Position numbers and translations under genes: made by a program. The notes below the pieces were generated by a model, which had not been told where the DNA came from, searched no databases, and was given only the letters and a program-made list of their open reading frames with translations. From the NCBI RefSeq assembly GCF_018380615.1, contig NZ_JAGYVZ010000008.1, forward strand, positions 124,001-188,000: a stretch of 64,000 nucleotides of DNA, given 5' to 3'. This DNA comes from Flavobacterium psychroterrae (GTDB lineage Bacteria > Bacteroidota > Bacteroidia > Flavobacteriales > Flavobacteriaceae). Below, piece after piece: positions 36,922 through 44,733 of this stretch (its first letter is position 1; each line of letters starts with the position of its first letter).

Positions 36922-36948
36922 AAAAAAAGCGCCCCGTTAAGGACGCTT
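36922..36948 (-). terminator. Terminator of small ORF 2
   Basis: Minus strand AAGCGTCC, TTAAC, GGGGCGCTTTTTTT: a stem of about 8 bp with a T-run, 40 nt after the small ORF 2 stop. Confidence 0.82.
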
Positions 36949-36987
36949 TATATATTTATGTTGAGTATGTAATTACAATTTACATTT

Positions 36988-37098
36988 TCAATTTTTTAAA
37001 TACATATCACATCCATATCCTTTAGTAGGTATAAATACCACTAAACGATCGCTATATTCTCTTGCGGACAGGTTGATATGTATGTTTTTTGTTTCCAT
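36988..37098 (-). CDS. Small ORF 2, 36 residues, unknown
   Basis: ATG at 37098, TGA at 36988-36990. The peptide starts METKNIHINLSAREYSD and ends CDMYLKN. A TATATTTG -7 box lies at 37108-37115 (10 bp before the ATG) and a terminator at 36922-36948. Like small ORF 1 it is a stand-alone short transcript, and the two lie in tandem. They share no clear sequence. Confidence 0.45.
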   Translation of the reverse strand: METKNIHINLSAREYSDRLVVFIPTKGYGCDMYLKN

Positions 37099-37107
37099 TT
37101 TATAGAG

Positions 37108-37115
37108 CAAATATA
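37108..37115 (-). promoter_or_regulatory. -7 box upstream of small ORF 2
   Basis: Minus strand TATATTTG, an exact TAnnTTTG. No good -33 TTTG is seen at the usual distance. Confidence 0.5.
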
Positions 37116-37290
37116 ATAGTTTTATTAATATATTTTAACATTTGTAAATAATTAATTCTGAAATATTTATAATATAACGAACAATTTTAACCAAAATTTT
37201 CACTTAAAAAAACCTGCTATCCCTTATTAATTTTATATTTTTGAGAATATACGCATGCTTTATTTTTTAAAATTCAGTCCTAAAAATACC

Positions 37291-40200
37291 ATGAAAAAAT
37301 ACCTCAAATACATCGATGGAAATTCAGACAAGTTTTGGCAAATTGAAGTTACAGGATTAGAATATACTGTGACTTATGGAAAAAACGGAACGTCAGGAAC
37401 TTCTCAAACCAAATCATTTTCTACAGATGATGAATGCCTGAAATCAGCAGAAAAAATACTCGCCGAAAAAGTTAAAAAAGGATATTCAGAAACTGGTGAT
37501 ATTACCGTAGATTCAAAACCAAAAACAGCCAAAAGTTCAAATTCTGATGCAGTTTTAGAAGAATATGACGCCATTATAAAAGCTAAAAACATAGATTTAC
37601 TATTACCTTTTCTTAAAGAAAAATCAAAAGGAAATATTGAAGCGCTAAAAAAACTGATCAAGAAAAGTAAACGTTATTTTATGACGTATACTGATCTTAC
37701 CAAAGATCCGGGTTACGTAAAAAAAGACAAACACGATTATGGCTGGGGAACCCGCGGCGATAAAAAGCAAAGTGATATTATTACCCTTAGTGCCATTGCG
37801 TTATTTGACAAAACGGATATTAATTCCTGGGATGAAGCTTTGAGTTTATTAAACGAAATAGACGAAAAACCTCAGGTTCTTGATGTTTTATTGTGGGCAA
37901 AACCCAACTGGCTGGATACTTTTATTTTAGATAAAGTAAAAAGACAAGATTGGGTAGGTTTCAATTACCATACGCTGCGTAAACTCGAAGAACAGGATTT
38001 GTTGCCATTTAATCCTGAATTATATGCTTTGGCTTTAGCCGCAACTAATGAATGGCGCGCCAAGATGAAAACACGACAATTCATTAATAATGTATTAAGC
38101 GACAAACTAACCTATCAAAGAGATATTCCGGAATTGTTTAATTATGAAACCATTTTGCACAACAGTTTTTTCAGAGAAAATGATTCTCAAAAACACGATG
38201 AATTCCAGACTTGGGCAGTTATTTATAAATCTTTATTAGAAGATAAAAAGATGGATCGCACGCTTTTTATCGAAAATGCGATTCTTATTCAAACCAAAGA
38301 ATGGAACAATAACCTGAAATCTTTCTTTAGAAAAAGAATCGAAGAATTTAACGTTACTGCCGATGAACTTATTCTTTATCAGGAAAATATATTCTCGTAT
38401 TTACATAATCCTTATCCTCCAATAACAAGTTACGGAATAGAATTGGTGAAGAAAATCTATGATCATCCAAAATTCAAAACCAAATCGTTTCTGGAATGGC
38501 TCGAACCTTTAATGATGCGAAGCGATTGCAAAGCCGCCATTAAAAATGTATTGCCAATATTAGAAAAAATCACCAAAGCAAACCCTAAACTTAGCGCAAC
38601 AATTGCCGCAATAATCGCAGATGTTTATGTAATTGCCGATCTCGCTTTGCAGGAACGTGCTACAAAAATTATTACCAAAATTGCGAACGTAAAAGATAAA
38701 CTGCTTAAAGAAAAATTATCCTCGTACGTAACTTTAATGCAGGGAAATATCAAATCAGGATTAACGCTATTTTTAGACGAAGATAGTATGGTTATTGATG
38801 ATGCTGCTCACGAAGAATATACGTTTGAACCTCAACAAGAGTTATTGCTTACAGAAGAAGTTCAATTGCCAAAAGATTGGAACGATGTTGTTTTTCAGTT
38901 TGGGAATTTCATTAATTCTGATGAAACTTTAGATTCAGAAATTCTGTTGAATGTTTATATTTCGCAGAGAGATTTGTTTCCCGCAGATTATGCGGTGCAA
39001 TTGCAGCCTTATGAAAAACAATTGCAGAAACACTATTTTGAAAGCGTTCATAAAAATTTTATTAAGGCATTTTTACAAAATAAAATTACCAATTACGATA
39101 ACAAATTTAATAGTAAAGTCAATCACTATTCAAAAATAAATACGGTGCAATTAATGCAGCCTTTACTTGAAAAAGTACAGCAAAAAATGGATACTAATTC
39201 TGTTTTGCCTTTACTTTGTTTTCCAAGTCATCAACCATATTGGGTTGCACCAAAGGTTTTATTAGAACGAATTATTGCATATCAAAGTACCAATGAAGAA
39301 ATTGATTCTGTCGATTTAGCCATTGCAATTGCTCGTATGCCAAGAGAAAATACTGCAGAAGCAATTCCGTTATTAGATAAAATCCAGGGAGAATTAAAAC
39401 AATTATTATCGTTTTGTCTTGGCGTAAATGATAAAGTTGCATTAGATGATACATCGTTATTTTCGAAATTATTAGCAACAATGGGAAAAACGACCAAGGA
39501 AACCGGAAACTTATCGCTTTGGGCGGTTGCGGCAAGAACTTTTTATCCTAATGATACTTTTACTGAATTTGAAAATACCTATTTAAAAGAAATCCCCTTT
39601 GTGGTTGCTCCTTTTAAACCTGAAGTTCAATTTAAAGAGAAATGGAACGAATGGACAAATTATCAAACTAAAGAAAAAGAAAGAACTCCGTCCTGGTATG
39701 AAATGAGATTTGACTTGCCGAATTATTCTAAAATTCCAAATTATTTATTATATAGTGTTGATGTTTATCAGCGACCTAATAGTTGGGATTATTTGATAAA
39801 TTCAGCAGGAAATACTTTTTACTGGCACAGTTTAACACCGCAAAATTCAGATGCACTGGCATTAACTTTATTGCAAAATTGTGGAACCGGCGATGGATCA
39901 AAACCTGATTTAAAAGCGTTTCTGGAAGTCATAAACCGTCCTGAATTTCAATTCTCTGCTATTAGTTTACTTTTATATGCATGTTGTTTTTTTCAGGAAA
40001 AGAAAGATTTACGTTTAATGGCTTCAGAAGTTTTGATTCATTTGATCGAAAAACAAGTTATCGATGTTGTCGCATTTGCTGAGAAATTAGGTTTTTTAAC
40101 TTCTGAAAAATATGGCGTGTTTTTAAGAATGGCAGATGCTTTAATTGCCATAAAAGATGTTTCGCCATTGCATAATAATGCATTATTGCAATTACTAAAT

Positions 40201-40383
40201 TCATTTTTCGAAAACCTGGATTTAAAAGAAAAATTACCAACAAGTTTTAAGAAAATAGTAGAAAACTATCTTGATATTTTGACCAAAACCAATCAGAAAC
40301 CATCTGCTCAGGCAAGTGTTTTCTTTGAACAATGGAAAGATAACGCATCGCTTAAATCATTGATTAAGCAAATTTTAAAATAA
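37291..40383 (+). CDS. WGR-domain HEAT-like protein (YehI/MolR type)
   Basis: 1030 residues from the ATG at 37291; an ATG at 37255 would add 12 residues unlike the WGR start. Residues 1-80 are a WGR domain (KYLKYIDGNSDKFWQIEVTGLEYTVTYGKNGTSG). The remainder is a very long, all-helical array with HEAT-like character and no enzymatic motif. The architecture resembles E. coli YehI (formerly MolR). The SWIM protein gene follows after 6 bp. In E. coli the corresponding yeh cluster also has AAA and VWA genes, which are absent here. The function is unknown, possibly nucleic-acid-linked quality control or defence. Confidence 0.78.
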   Translation: MKKYLKYIDGNSDKFWQIEVTGLEYTVTYGKNGTSGTSQTKSFSTDDECLKSAEKILAEKVKKGYSETGDITVDSKPKTAKSSNSDAVLEEYDAIIKAKNIDLLLPFLKEKSKGNIEALKKLIKKSKRYFMTYTDLTKDPGYVKKDKHDYGWGTRGDKKQSDIITLSAIALFDKTDINSWDEALSLLNEIDEKPQVLDVLLWAKPNWLDTFILDKVKRQDWVGFNYHTLRKLEEQDLLPFNPELYALALAATNEWRAKMKTRQFINNVLSDKLTYQRDIPELFNYETILHNSFFRENDSQKHDEFQTWAVIYKSLLEDKKMDRTLFIENAILIQTKEWNNNLKSFFRKRIEEFNVTADELILYQENIFSYLHNPYPPITSYGIELVKKIYDHPKFKTKSFLEWLEPLMMRSDCKAAIKNVLPILEKITKANPKLSATIAAIIADVYVIADLALQERATKIITKIANVKDKLLKEKLSSYVTLMQGNIKSGLTLFLDEDSMVIDDAAHEEYTFEPQQELLLTEEVQLPKDWNDVVFQFGNFINSDETLDSEILLNVYISQRDLFPADYAVQLQPYEKQLQKHYFESVHKNFIKAFLQNKITNYDNKFNSKVNHYSKINTVQLMQPLLEKVQQKMDTNSVLPLLCFPSHQPYWVAPKVLLERIIAYQSTNEEIDSVDLAIAIARMPRENTAEAIPLLDKIQGELKQLLSFCLGVNDKVALDDTSLFSKLLATMGKTTKETGNLSLWAVAARTFYPNDTFTEFENTYLKEIPFVVAPFKPEVQFKEKWNEWTNYQTKEKERTPSWYEMRFDLPNYSKIPNYLLYSVDVYQRPNSWDYLINSAGNTFYWHSLTPQNSDALALTLLQNCGTGDGSKPDLKAFLEVINRPEFQFSAISLLLYACCFFQEKKDLRLMASEVLIHLIEKQVIDVVAFAEKLGFLTSEKYGVFLRMADALIAIKDVSPLHNNALLQLLNSFFENLDLKEKLPTSFKKIVENYLDILTKTNQKPSAQASVFFEQWKDNASLKSLIKQILK

Positions 40384-40389
40384 AGAAAA

Positions 40390-41718
40390 ATGACAGATCT
40401 CGAATATAATTATAAAGGAATTTCGACCTACAGTAAATCGAAAGGCATCAACAATCTGGTTTTAGCACATCAAACAGAAATTGAAGAAGTCAATAACATT
40501 CCGTGTTTTTTCTGGGGAAGTTTGACAGATCCTTATGTTACCGCAAAATGCTGGACTACGATTGCCAAAGTCGTTAGTTCGAGTTTCGGGCCTATTCCGC
40601 CAAGTTTGCGCGATCCTATTGTTTCGGCGGGATCTGAGCGATTGCGTTTCGAAGGTTTTTCGTCCTGCAATGGCGTTTATGTGCGACTGGACATGAAACC
40701 AGAAGCGATCGACGGAGAATTTATTGCCAACGGAACCACGAATGTCGATTTTAATGACCCAATGCTGAATGCCTTAAATGCGATTCAGAAAAACGAAAAA
40801 GTAACCCTTGCCGTTGGTCAGCAGGATGTTCAGGTGATTACCAGCAAAGCAAAAGTGACAGAGAAAAAAGTGACTTTGCCCATGCGCTGGATAAAAGGTT
40901 TAACGAGCGTACAGTTGTATCTGGCCGATATGGATGTGAAGTTTGAATTGAATAAAATCCAGACGATTCAATTGTTTCAGAGTTTGCCAAAAGGAACTGT
41001 CAAAGGTGATTTTTTCATCACCAAAAGAGCCGGGAAATTTATGTTTTCGACTTTGGCAACAGCCGATAGTGTTAGAATTGGCGGCGTACAGCGTTTGCGT
41101 TTGTTAGAAGGGATTCTGGCAATTGTAGAAAAAATTTTCATCTACGAATCGTCAGACAAACAAACTTGTGCGATTGTCGCCGAATTTGGAAAAATGCAGC
41201 TTTTAATGGCTTTTTCTCCGGATTCGTACCGCGGATTTTCAGGCGAAGGAAATGTACTCGAAACCATGACCGAAAATTTACCCTTAGAATGGGTTTACGG
41301 TTTGAACAGTTTATTGAAATCGAATGAAACGTTTGACCCAACCATGCTTTCTATCGAAAATGATATCGATTTTGGCACGATGGACAATCTGACTTCGAAT
41401 TTATCCTCGATGGGATTATTGGGTTATGATTTAAGCGAAAAAGCGCATTTCTATCGCCGTCTGCCTTTTAAAACCGAACGTATTTTATCGCTCAACCCAA
41501 GACTTAAAAATGCCAAAAAACTAATCGATAACGAAGATATCGAAATCGTCGAACGAAGAGCCAATTATATCGAAGCCAAAGTAAAAGGTTCGGGCGTTTT
41601 ACATAAAGTGATTATCGACAATACTTCGCAAAGATGTACTTGCGACTGGTTTACGGCTTATCAGGGCAAAAGAGGGATTTGTAAGCATATTTTGGGAGTG
41701 AAGATGATGATTTCCTGA
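40390..41718 (+). CDS. SWIM zinc-finger protein (YehQ-like)
   Basis: 442 residues. The C-terminal CTCDWFTAYQGKRGICKHILGVKMM is a SWIM zinc finger (CxC...CxH). The N-terminal part, LEYNYKGISTYSKSKGINNLVLAHQTE followed by CFFWGSLTDPYVTAKCW, is like the YehQ group. G+C is higher than in neighbouring genes, judging by the many GCG/CGC codons. It is translationally close to the WGR gene and very likely works with it. SWIM domains bind DNA or protein. Confidence 0.8.
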   Translation: MTDLEYNYKGISTYSKSKGINNLVLAHQTEIEEVNNIPCFFWGSLTDPYVTAKCWTTIAKVVSSSFGPIPPSLRDPIVSAGSERLRFEGFSSCNGVYVRLDMKPEAIDGEFIANGTTNVDFNDPMLNALNAIQKNEKVTLAVGQQDVQVITSKAKVTEKKVTLPMRWIKGLTSVQLYLADMDVKFELNKIQTIQLFQSLPKGTVKGDFFITKRAGKFMFSTLATADSVRIGGVQRLRLLEGILAIVEKIFIYESSDKQTCAIVAEFGKMQLLMAFSPDSYRGFSGEGNVLETMTENLPLEWVYGLNSLLKSNETFDPTMLSIENDIDFGTMDNLTSNLSSMGLLGYDLSEKAHFYRRLPFKTERILSLNPRLKNAKKLIDNEDIEIVERRANYIEAKVKGSGVLHKVIIDNTSQRCTCDWFTAYQGKRGICKHILGVKMMIS

Positions 41719-41850
41719 TGTTTGCTTTTTATTTTAAAATCGCCCTGAATGTTGGGGCGATTTGGGGACGCGGATTTTACGGATTCGCTTTCGCGAAAAC
41801 GCGGATTTAGGTGGATTTTTTTGATTGTTACTTTTATTTTTATTTAATTA

Positions 41851-41997
41851 TTAAAGTCCTTTCTTCACTTTTGATGTACTGTTTTCGCTAAGCCGTTTTG
41901 CTTGCGCCCTTGCTTGTTCTAAAGTTACGGGACGTTGTTTCGCCAGTAGCTCCATTCCAATTTTGGCTCTTTCCTCAAATGTTAATTTATAATTCAC
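41851..41997 (-). CDS. Small 48-residue protein, GTG start, divergent from the XRE gene
   Basis: GTG at 41997, TAA at 41851-41853. The peptide (NYKLTFEERAKIGMELLAKQ...ARAQAKRLSEN) is amphipathic, helical and charged, like small antitoxin or regulator proteins. It lies head-to-head with the XRE gene (190 bp apart). No family is certain. Confidence 0.5.
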   Translation of the reverse strand: MNYKLTFEERAKIGMELLAKQRPVTLEQARAQAKRLSENSTSKVKKGL

Positions 41998-42188
41998 TCG
42001 CTTTTATATTTAGGCTACTAAGTTACAAAACATTTATTGTAGTATTTACCTGTAAAATACTATTCTGATTAAAGTAAGAAAAGCATATATTTACAGACAC
42101 AAAAAACAACGAAAATTGTATTTTATCAAAAAAATCTTGTTTTTTACTGATGAGTATTTTTTTAAAGAATTTTAAATACCTTTGAATT

Positions 42189-42581
42189 ATGAGCACAGAA
42201 ACCAGACCCAGAAATATTGGCCGAAATATCAGCCGAATAAGAGAACTTCGCGGCATGAAACAAGGAGCACTTGCTGATGCCATTGGCACAAGCCAGCAGA
42301 CTATTTCCAGCATTGAAACCAGCGAAACTGTAGATTTTGATAAATTAGTGCAAATTGCAAAAGCTCTTGGCGTAACAGTAGAAGCTATTGAAAATTTTAC
42401 GGAAGAATCTGTTTTTAATTTCTTTAATAACTTTTATGATAATAGTGCTAATAATGGTGCTATACATGCTGCTAATTGCACTTTCAATCCTCTTGATAAA
42501 GTTATTGAGCTTTACGAACGTTTGGTTCAGGTTGAAAGAGAAAAGGTTGAATTTATGGAAAAATTGATGAAAGGGAAATAA
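42189..42581 (+). CDS. XRE-family helix-turn-helix regulator
   Basis: 130 residues. The HTH is at residues about 8-65 (RNIGRNISRIRELRGMKQGALADAIGTSQQTISSIETSETVDFDKLVQIAKALGVTVEAI). The C-terminal tail has a 30-residue coil (DKVIELYERLVQVEREKVEFMEKL) that probably oligomerises. The last 31 codons and the terminator are duplicated at 44508-44661. It is probably a regulator or antitoxin of the adjacent cassette. Confidence 0.88.
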   Translation: MSTETRPRNIGRNISRIRELRGMKQGALADAIGTSQQTISSIETSETVDFDKLVQIAKALGVTVEAIENFTEESVFNFFNNFYDNSANNGAIHAANCTFNPLDKVIELYERLVQVEREKVEFMEKLMKGK

Positions 42582-42608
42582 TTCTTGAAAACAGGATTTT
42601 TTATATAT

Positions 42609-42640
42609 GAAATGCGCAATGTGAATTGCGCATTTTTTTT
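42609..42640 (+). terminator. Terminator of the XRE gene (copy 1)
   Basis: AAATGCGCAAT, GTGA, ATTGCGCATTT followed by T-run; near identical to 44632-44661. Confidence 0.88.
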
Positions 42641-42847
42641 GTTTTTTATATTCAGAAGTTATTGGTTTATATCTTATTTATTTTTAGATTATTTCTTATT
42701 TACCAATAAACATTTCGTATTTTAAATTGCTTAATAAATTATTTTGTAGTATTTTTACACGTATTAAATTATTGAAATGCAGAATAACATAAGAAATATT
42801 CTATTTTACAATAATGTCAAGATTAGTATAAACCAACAATTTTTATT

Positions 42848-43627
42848 ATGTTTAGATATAGATTCGGGAAAAATAGAAGTCCATTTGATAATGACGATTT
42901 TTGGGAAAGAAAAGATGCTACAGGACAAATGCTGGAAGCCCGAAAAAGCAATAATCGCCACGAAAGTCTCTTTTCTTCTGATTATAAATTCTTTACTGAT
43001 GGTCCAAACAGAATAGCTTTTGAAGGAGAACTTTATTTTGATAGTAAAGAAAATACAATTTATCGAGGAAACAGAGATGGTACCTGGACAAAAGCAACAC
43101 AATTGAGTGAAGTTGTAGTAACAAATTTAATAGCAAAATTAGCTACCAGCGATGGTATAAGAATTTTTGGATATGGTGGCGACCCAATTGCAGGAAGTGG
43201 GAATTTAGGAAACGATAGAGGTTCCGGATCTTTTAGTGCCCCCGGACATGACTTTAATACTTGTTTGGATTTAGGTTATTTATTAGGGAAATTATTCCCA
43301 AATTCATCAATGATGAATCCGTGGCTTTTAGAGTTTGAAAATAGATTAAAATATAGCACTCCTAATAATCAGCCGCCAATTTCAAAAAATGCAACTATAT
43401 CTGATCCTGAAATGATTTTAATGTCATTGTATAATTATAAATCTACAGACGTTTTTGGAGGAAATCATTCAGTAGTTCACGAAAAAAAAATAAAAGATAC
43501 ACTTGTAAATCCTTCTCAAAAAGAGGATATTGATATAATTAATGAACATAATCGTAAAGAAGCAGAGAAAGAAATGAAATATAAAAATAGAGAATTTCAA
43601 AAAAAACTAGATAATTTCAAAGGTTAA
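42848..43627 (+). CDS. Unknown cassette protein, possibly a toxin
   Basis: 259 residues, soluble, no signal peptide. The N-terminal MFRYRFGKNRSPFDNDDFWERKDATGQMLEAR segment and a Gly/Ser-rich middle (GYGGDPIAGSGNLGNDRGSGSFSAPGHDFNTCLD) are not recognised. Its C-terminus is a Lys/Glu-rich coil (EHNRKEAEKEMKYKNREFQKKL). The gene is 3 bp upstream of a YwqK-type antitoxin-like gene, and both sit between direct repeats of the XRE gene end. A toxin role is an inference from context only. Confidence 0.45.
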   Translation: MFRYRFGKNRSPFDNDDFWERKDATGQMLEARKSNNRHESLFSSDYKFFTDGPNRIAFEGELYFDSKENTIYRGNRDGTWTKATQLSEVVVTNLIAKLATSDGIRIFGYGGDPIAGSGNLGNDRGSGSFSAPGHDFNTCLDLGYLLGKLFPNSSMMNPWLLEFENRLKYSTPNNQPPISKNATISDPEMILMSLYNYKSTDVFGGNHSVVHEKKIKDTLVNPSQKEDIDIINEHNRKEAEKEMKYKNREFQKKLDNFKG

Positions 43628-43630
43628 TTA

Positions 43631-44503
43631 ATGAAAAAAAATATTTTAGTATCAGCATTAATTTGCTTACTATTTTCTTGTTGTTCTAAAAAGACAGTAA
43701 TTGAAAATGAATTAAGTACAATAGGAATTAATAAAGAAAATTATAATGTAATCGACACTATTTTTTATGAAAGTAAAAAAATAAAAACATTACGTTTTTA
43801 CAAAGCAAAATCAGATTATAGTATAGTTGGATTTTACGAATCGGGAAAAAAGAAATCAATTGCCAATATTAAAAATGATAATCAATTTTATGATACAATT
43901 ACTGATTGGTACGAAAACGGAAAACCCAAATGGATTCGTAAATATGATAATAATGGAACGCAAATAGGAAAAAACACAAGTTTTAGAGAAGACGGAAGTC
44001 TGGAACAACAGTATGATAATGACACAAAAGAATCGACTGATTACTGGGTAAATGGAAAGCCAAAATTTAAATACATAGAAAACGTATCGCAAAGTTATCA
44101 TTACTTTAATGGCAACTTAATGGAAAAATATACACAAAAAATAAAAGATGAATATTACGTAGAATATTTTAATGAAAATGGCGATTTGGTTTTTACAGGA
44201 CTTTATAAAAAAAAGATTTTATTTAAAGACAATACAAGATATAACGGAAAAATCATTTGCTATTTCAACAATGGAAAAATTTCACACTTCGAGAATCTTG
44301 TAAACGGAATTCCGGATGGGAAATCCTATGCTTATTATGGTAATGGAAATCTAAAATATGAAAGAGAAGTAAAAAATCAAGAAGATATTTTTTATAAAGC
44401 TTATTACGAAAACGGAAAAGTTAATTTTATTCGCGATCAGGTAAAAAACACTTTTACAAAATGGGACGAAAAAGGTAAACTAATAGAAGAAGTTTCGCTT
44501 TGA
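43631..44503 (+). CDS. YwqK-family antitoxin-like lipoprotein
   Basis: 290 residues. The N-terminus MKKNILVSALICLLFSCC is a lipoprotein signal. The rest consists of MORN-like repeats with recurring Y-x-E/N-G-K-x-K patterns (YESGKKKSIANI, WYENGKPKWIRKY, YWVNGKPKFKYI, YYGNGNLKYE, YYENGKVNFIRD), matching the YwqK toxin-antitoxin antitoxin family. It immediately follows the unknown protein and probably pairs with it. A periplasmic or outer-membrane location suggests immunity to an exported partner. Confidence 0.75.
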   Translation: MKKNILVSALICLLFSCCSKKTVIENELSTIGINKENYNVIDTIFYESKKIKTLRFYKAKSDYSIVGFYESGKKKSIANIKNDNQFYDTITDWYENGKPKWIRKYDNNGTQIGKNTSFREDGSLEQQYDNDTKESTDYWVNGKPKFKYIENVSQSYHYFNGNLMEKYTQKIKDEYYVEYFNENGDLVFTGLYKKKILFKDNTRYNGKIICYFNNGKISHFENLVNGIPDGKSYAYYGNGNLKYEREVKNQEDIFYKAYYENGKVNFIRDQVKNTFTKWDEKGKLIEEVSL

Positions 44504-44507
44504 TAAA

Positions 44508-44601
44508 TTCTCTTGATAAAGTTGTGGAACTTTACGAACGTTTGGTTCAGGTTGAAAGAGAAAAAGTTGAATTTATGGAAAAATTGATTAAAGGGAAATA
44601 A
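44508..44601 (+). pseudogene. Duplicated 3' end of the XRE gene
   Basis: Thirty-one codons and a stop (NSLDKVVELYERLVQ...EKLIKGK) in the same frame as the end of the XRE gene (NPLDKVIELYERLVQ...). They differ by few, partly synonymous, changes, are followed by the same terminator, and have no N-terminal HTH. It marks the right border of the inserted two-gene cassette. Confidence 0.8.
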
Positions 44602-44631
44602 TATTCTTGGTGAGAGAATTTTTTATATATA

Positions 44632-44661
44632 AAATGCGCAATGAGAATTGCGCATTTTTTT
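44632..44661 (+). terminator. Duplicated XRE terminator (copy 2)
   Basis: AAATGCGCAAT, GAGA, ATTGCGCATTT plus T-run, parallel to 42609-42640. Confidence 0.85.
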
Positions 44662-44733
44662 TGGTTTTATTAATGATGATAGCACTATTATACTCTTTTA
44701 TTACTTGAGTTTTCTATAGAACATTTTTATAAA

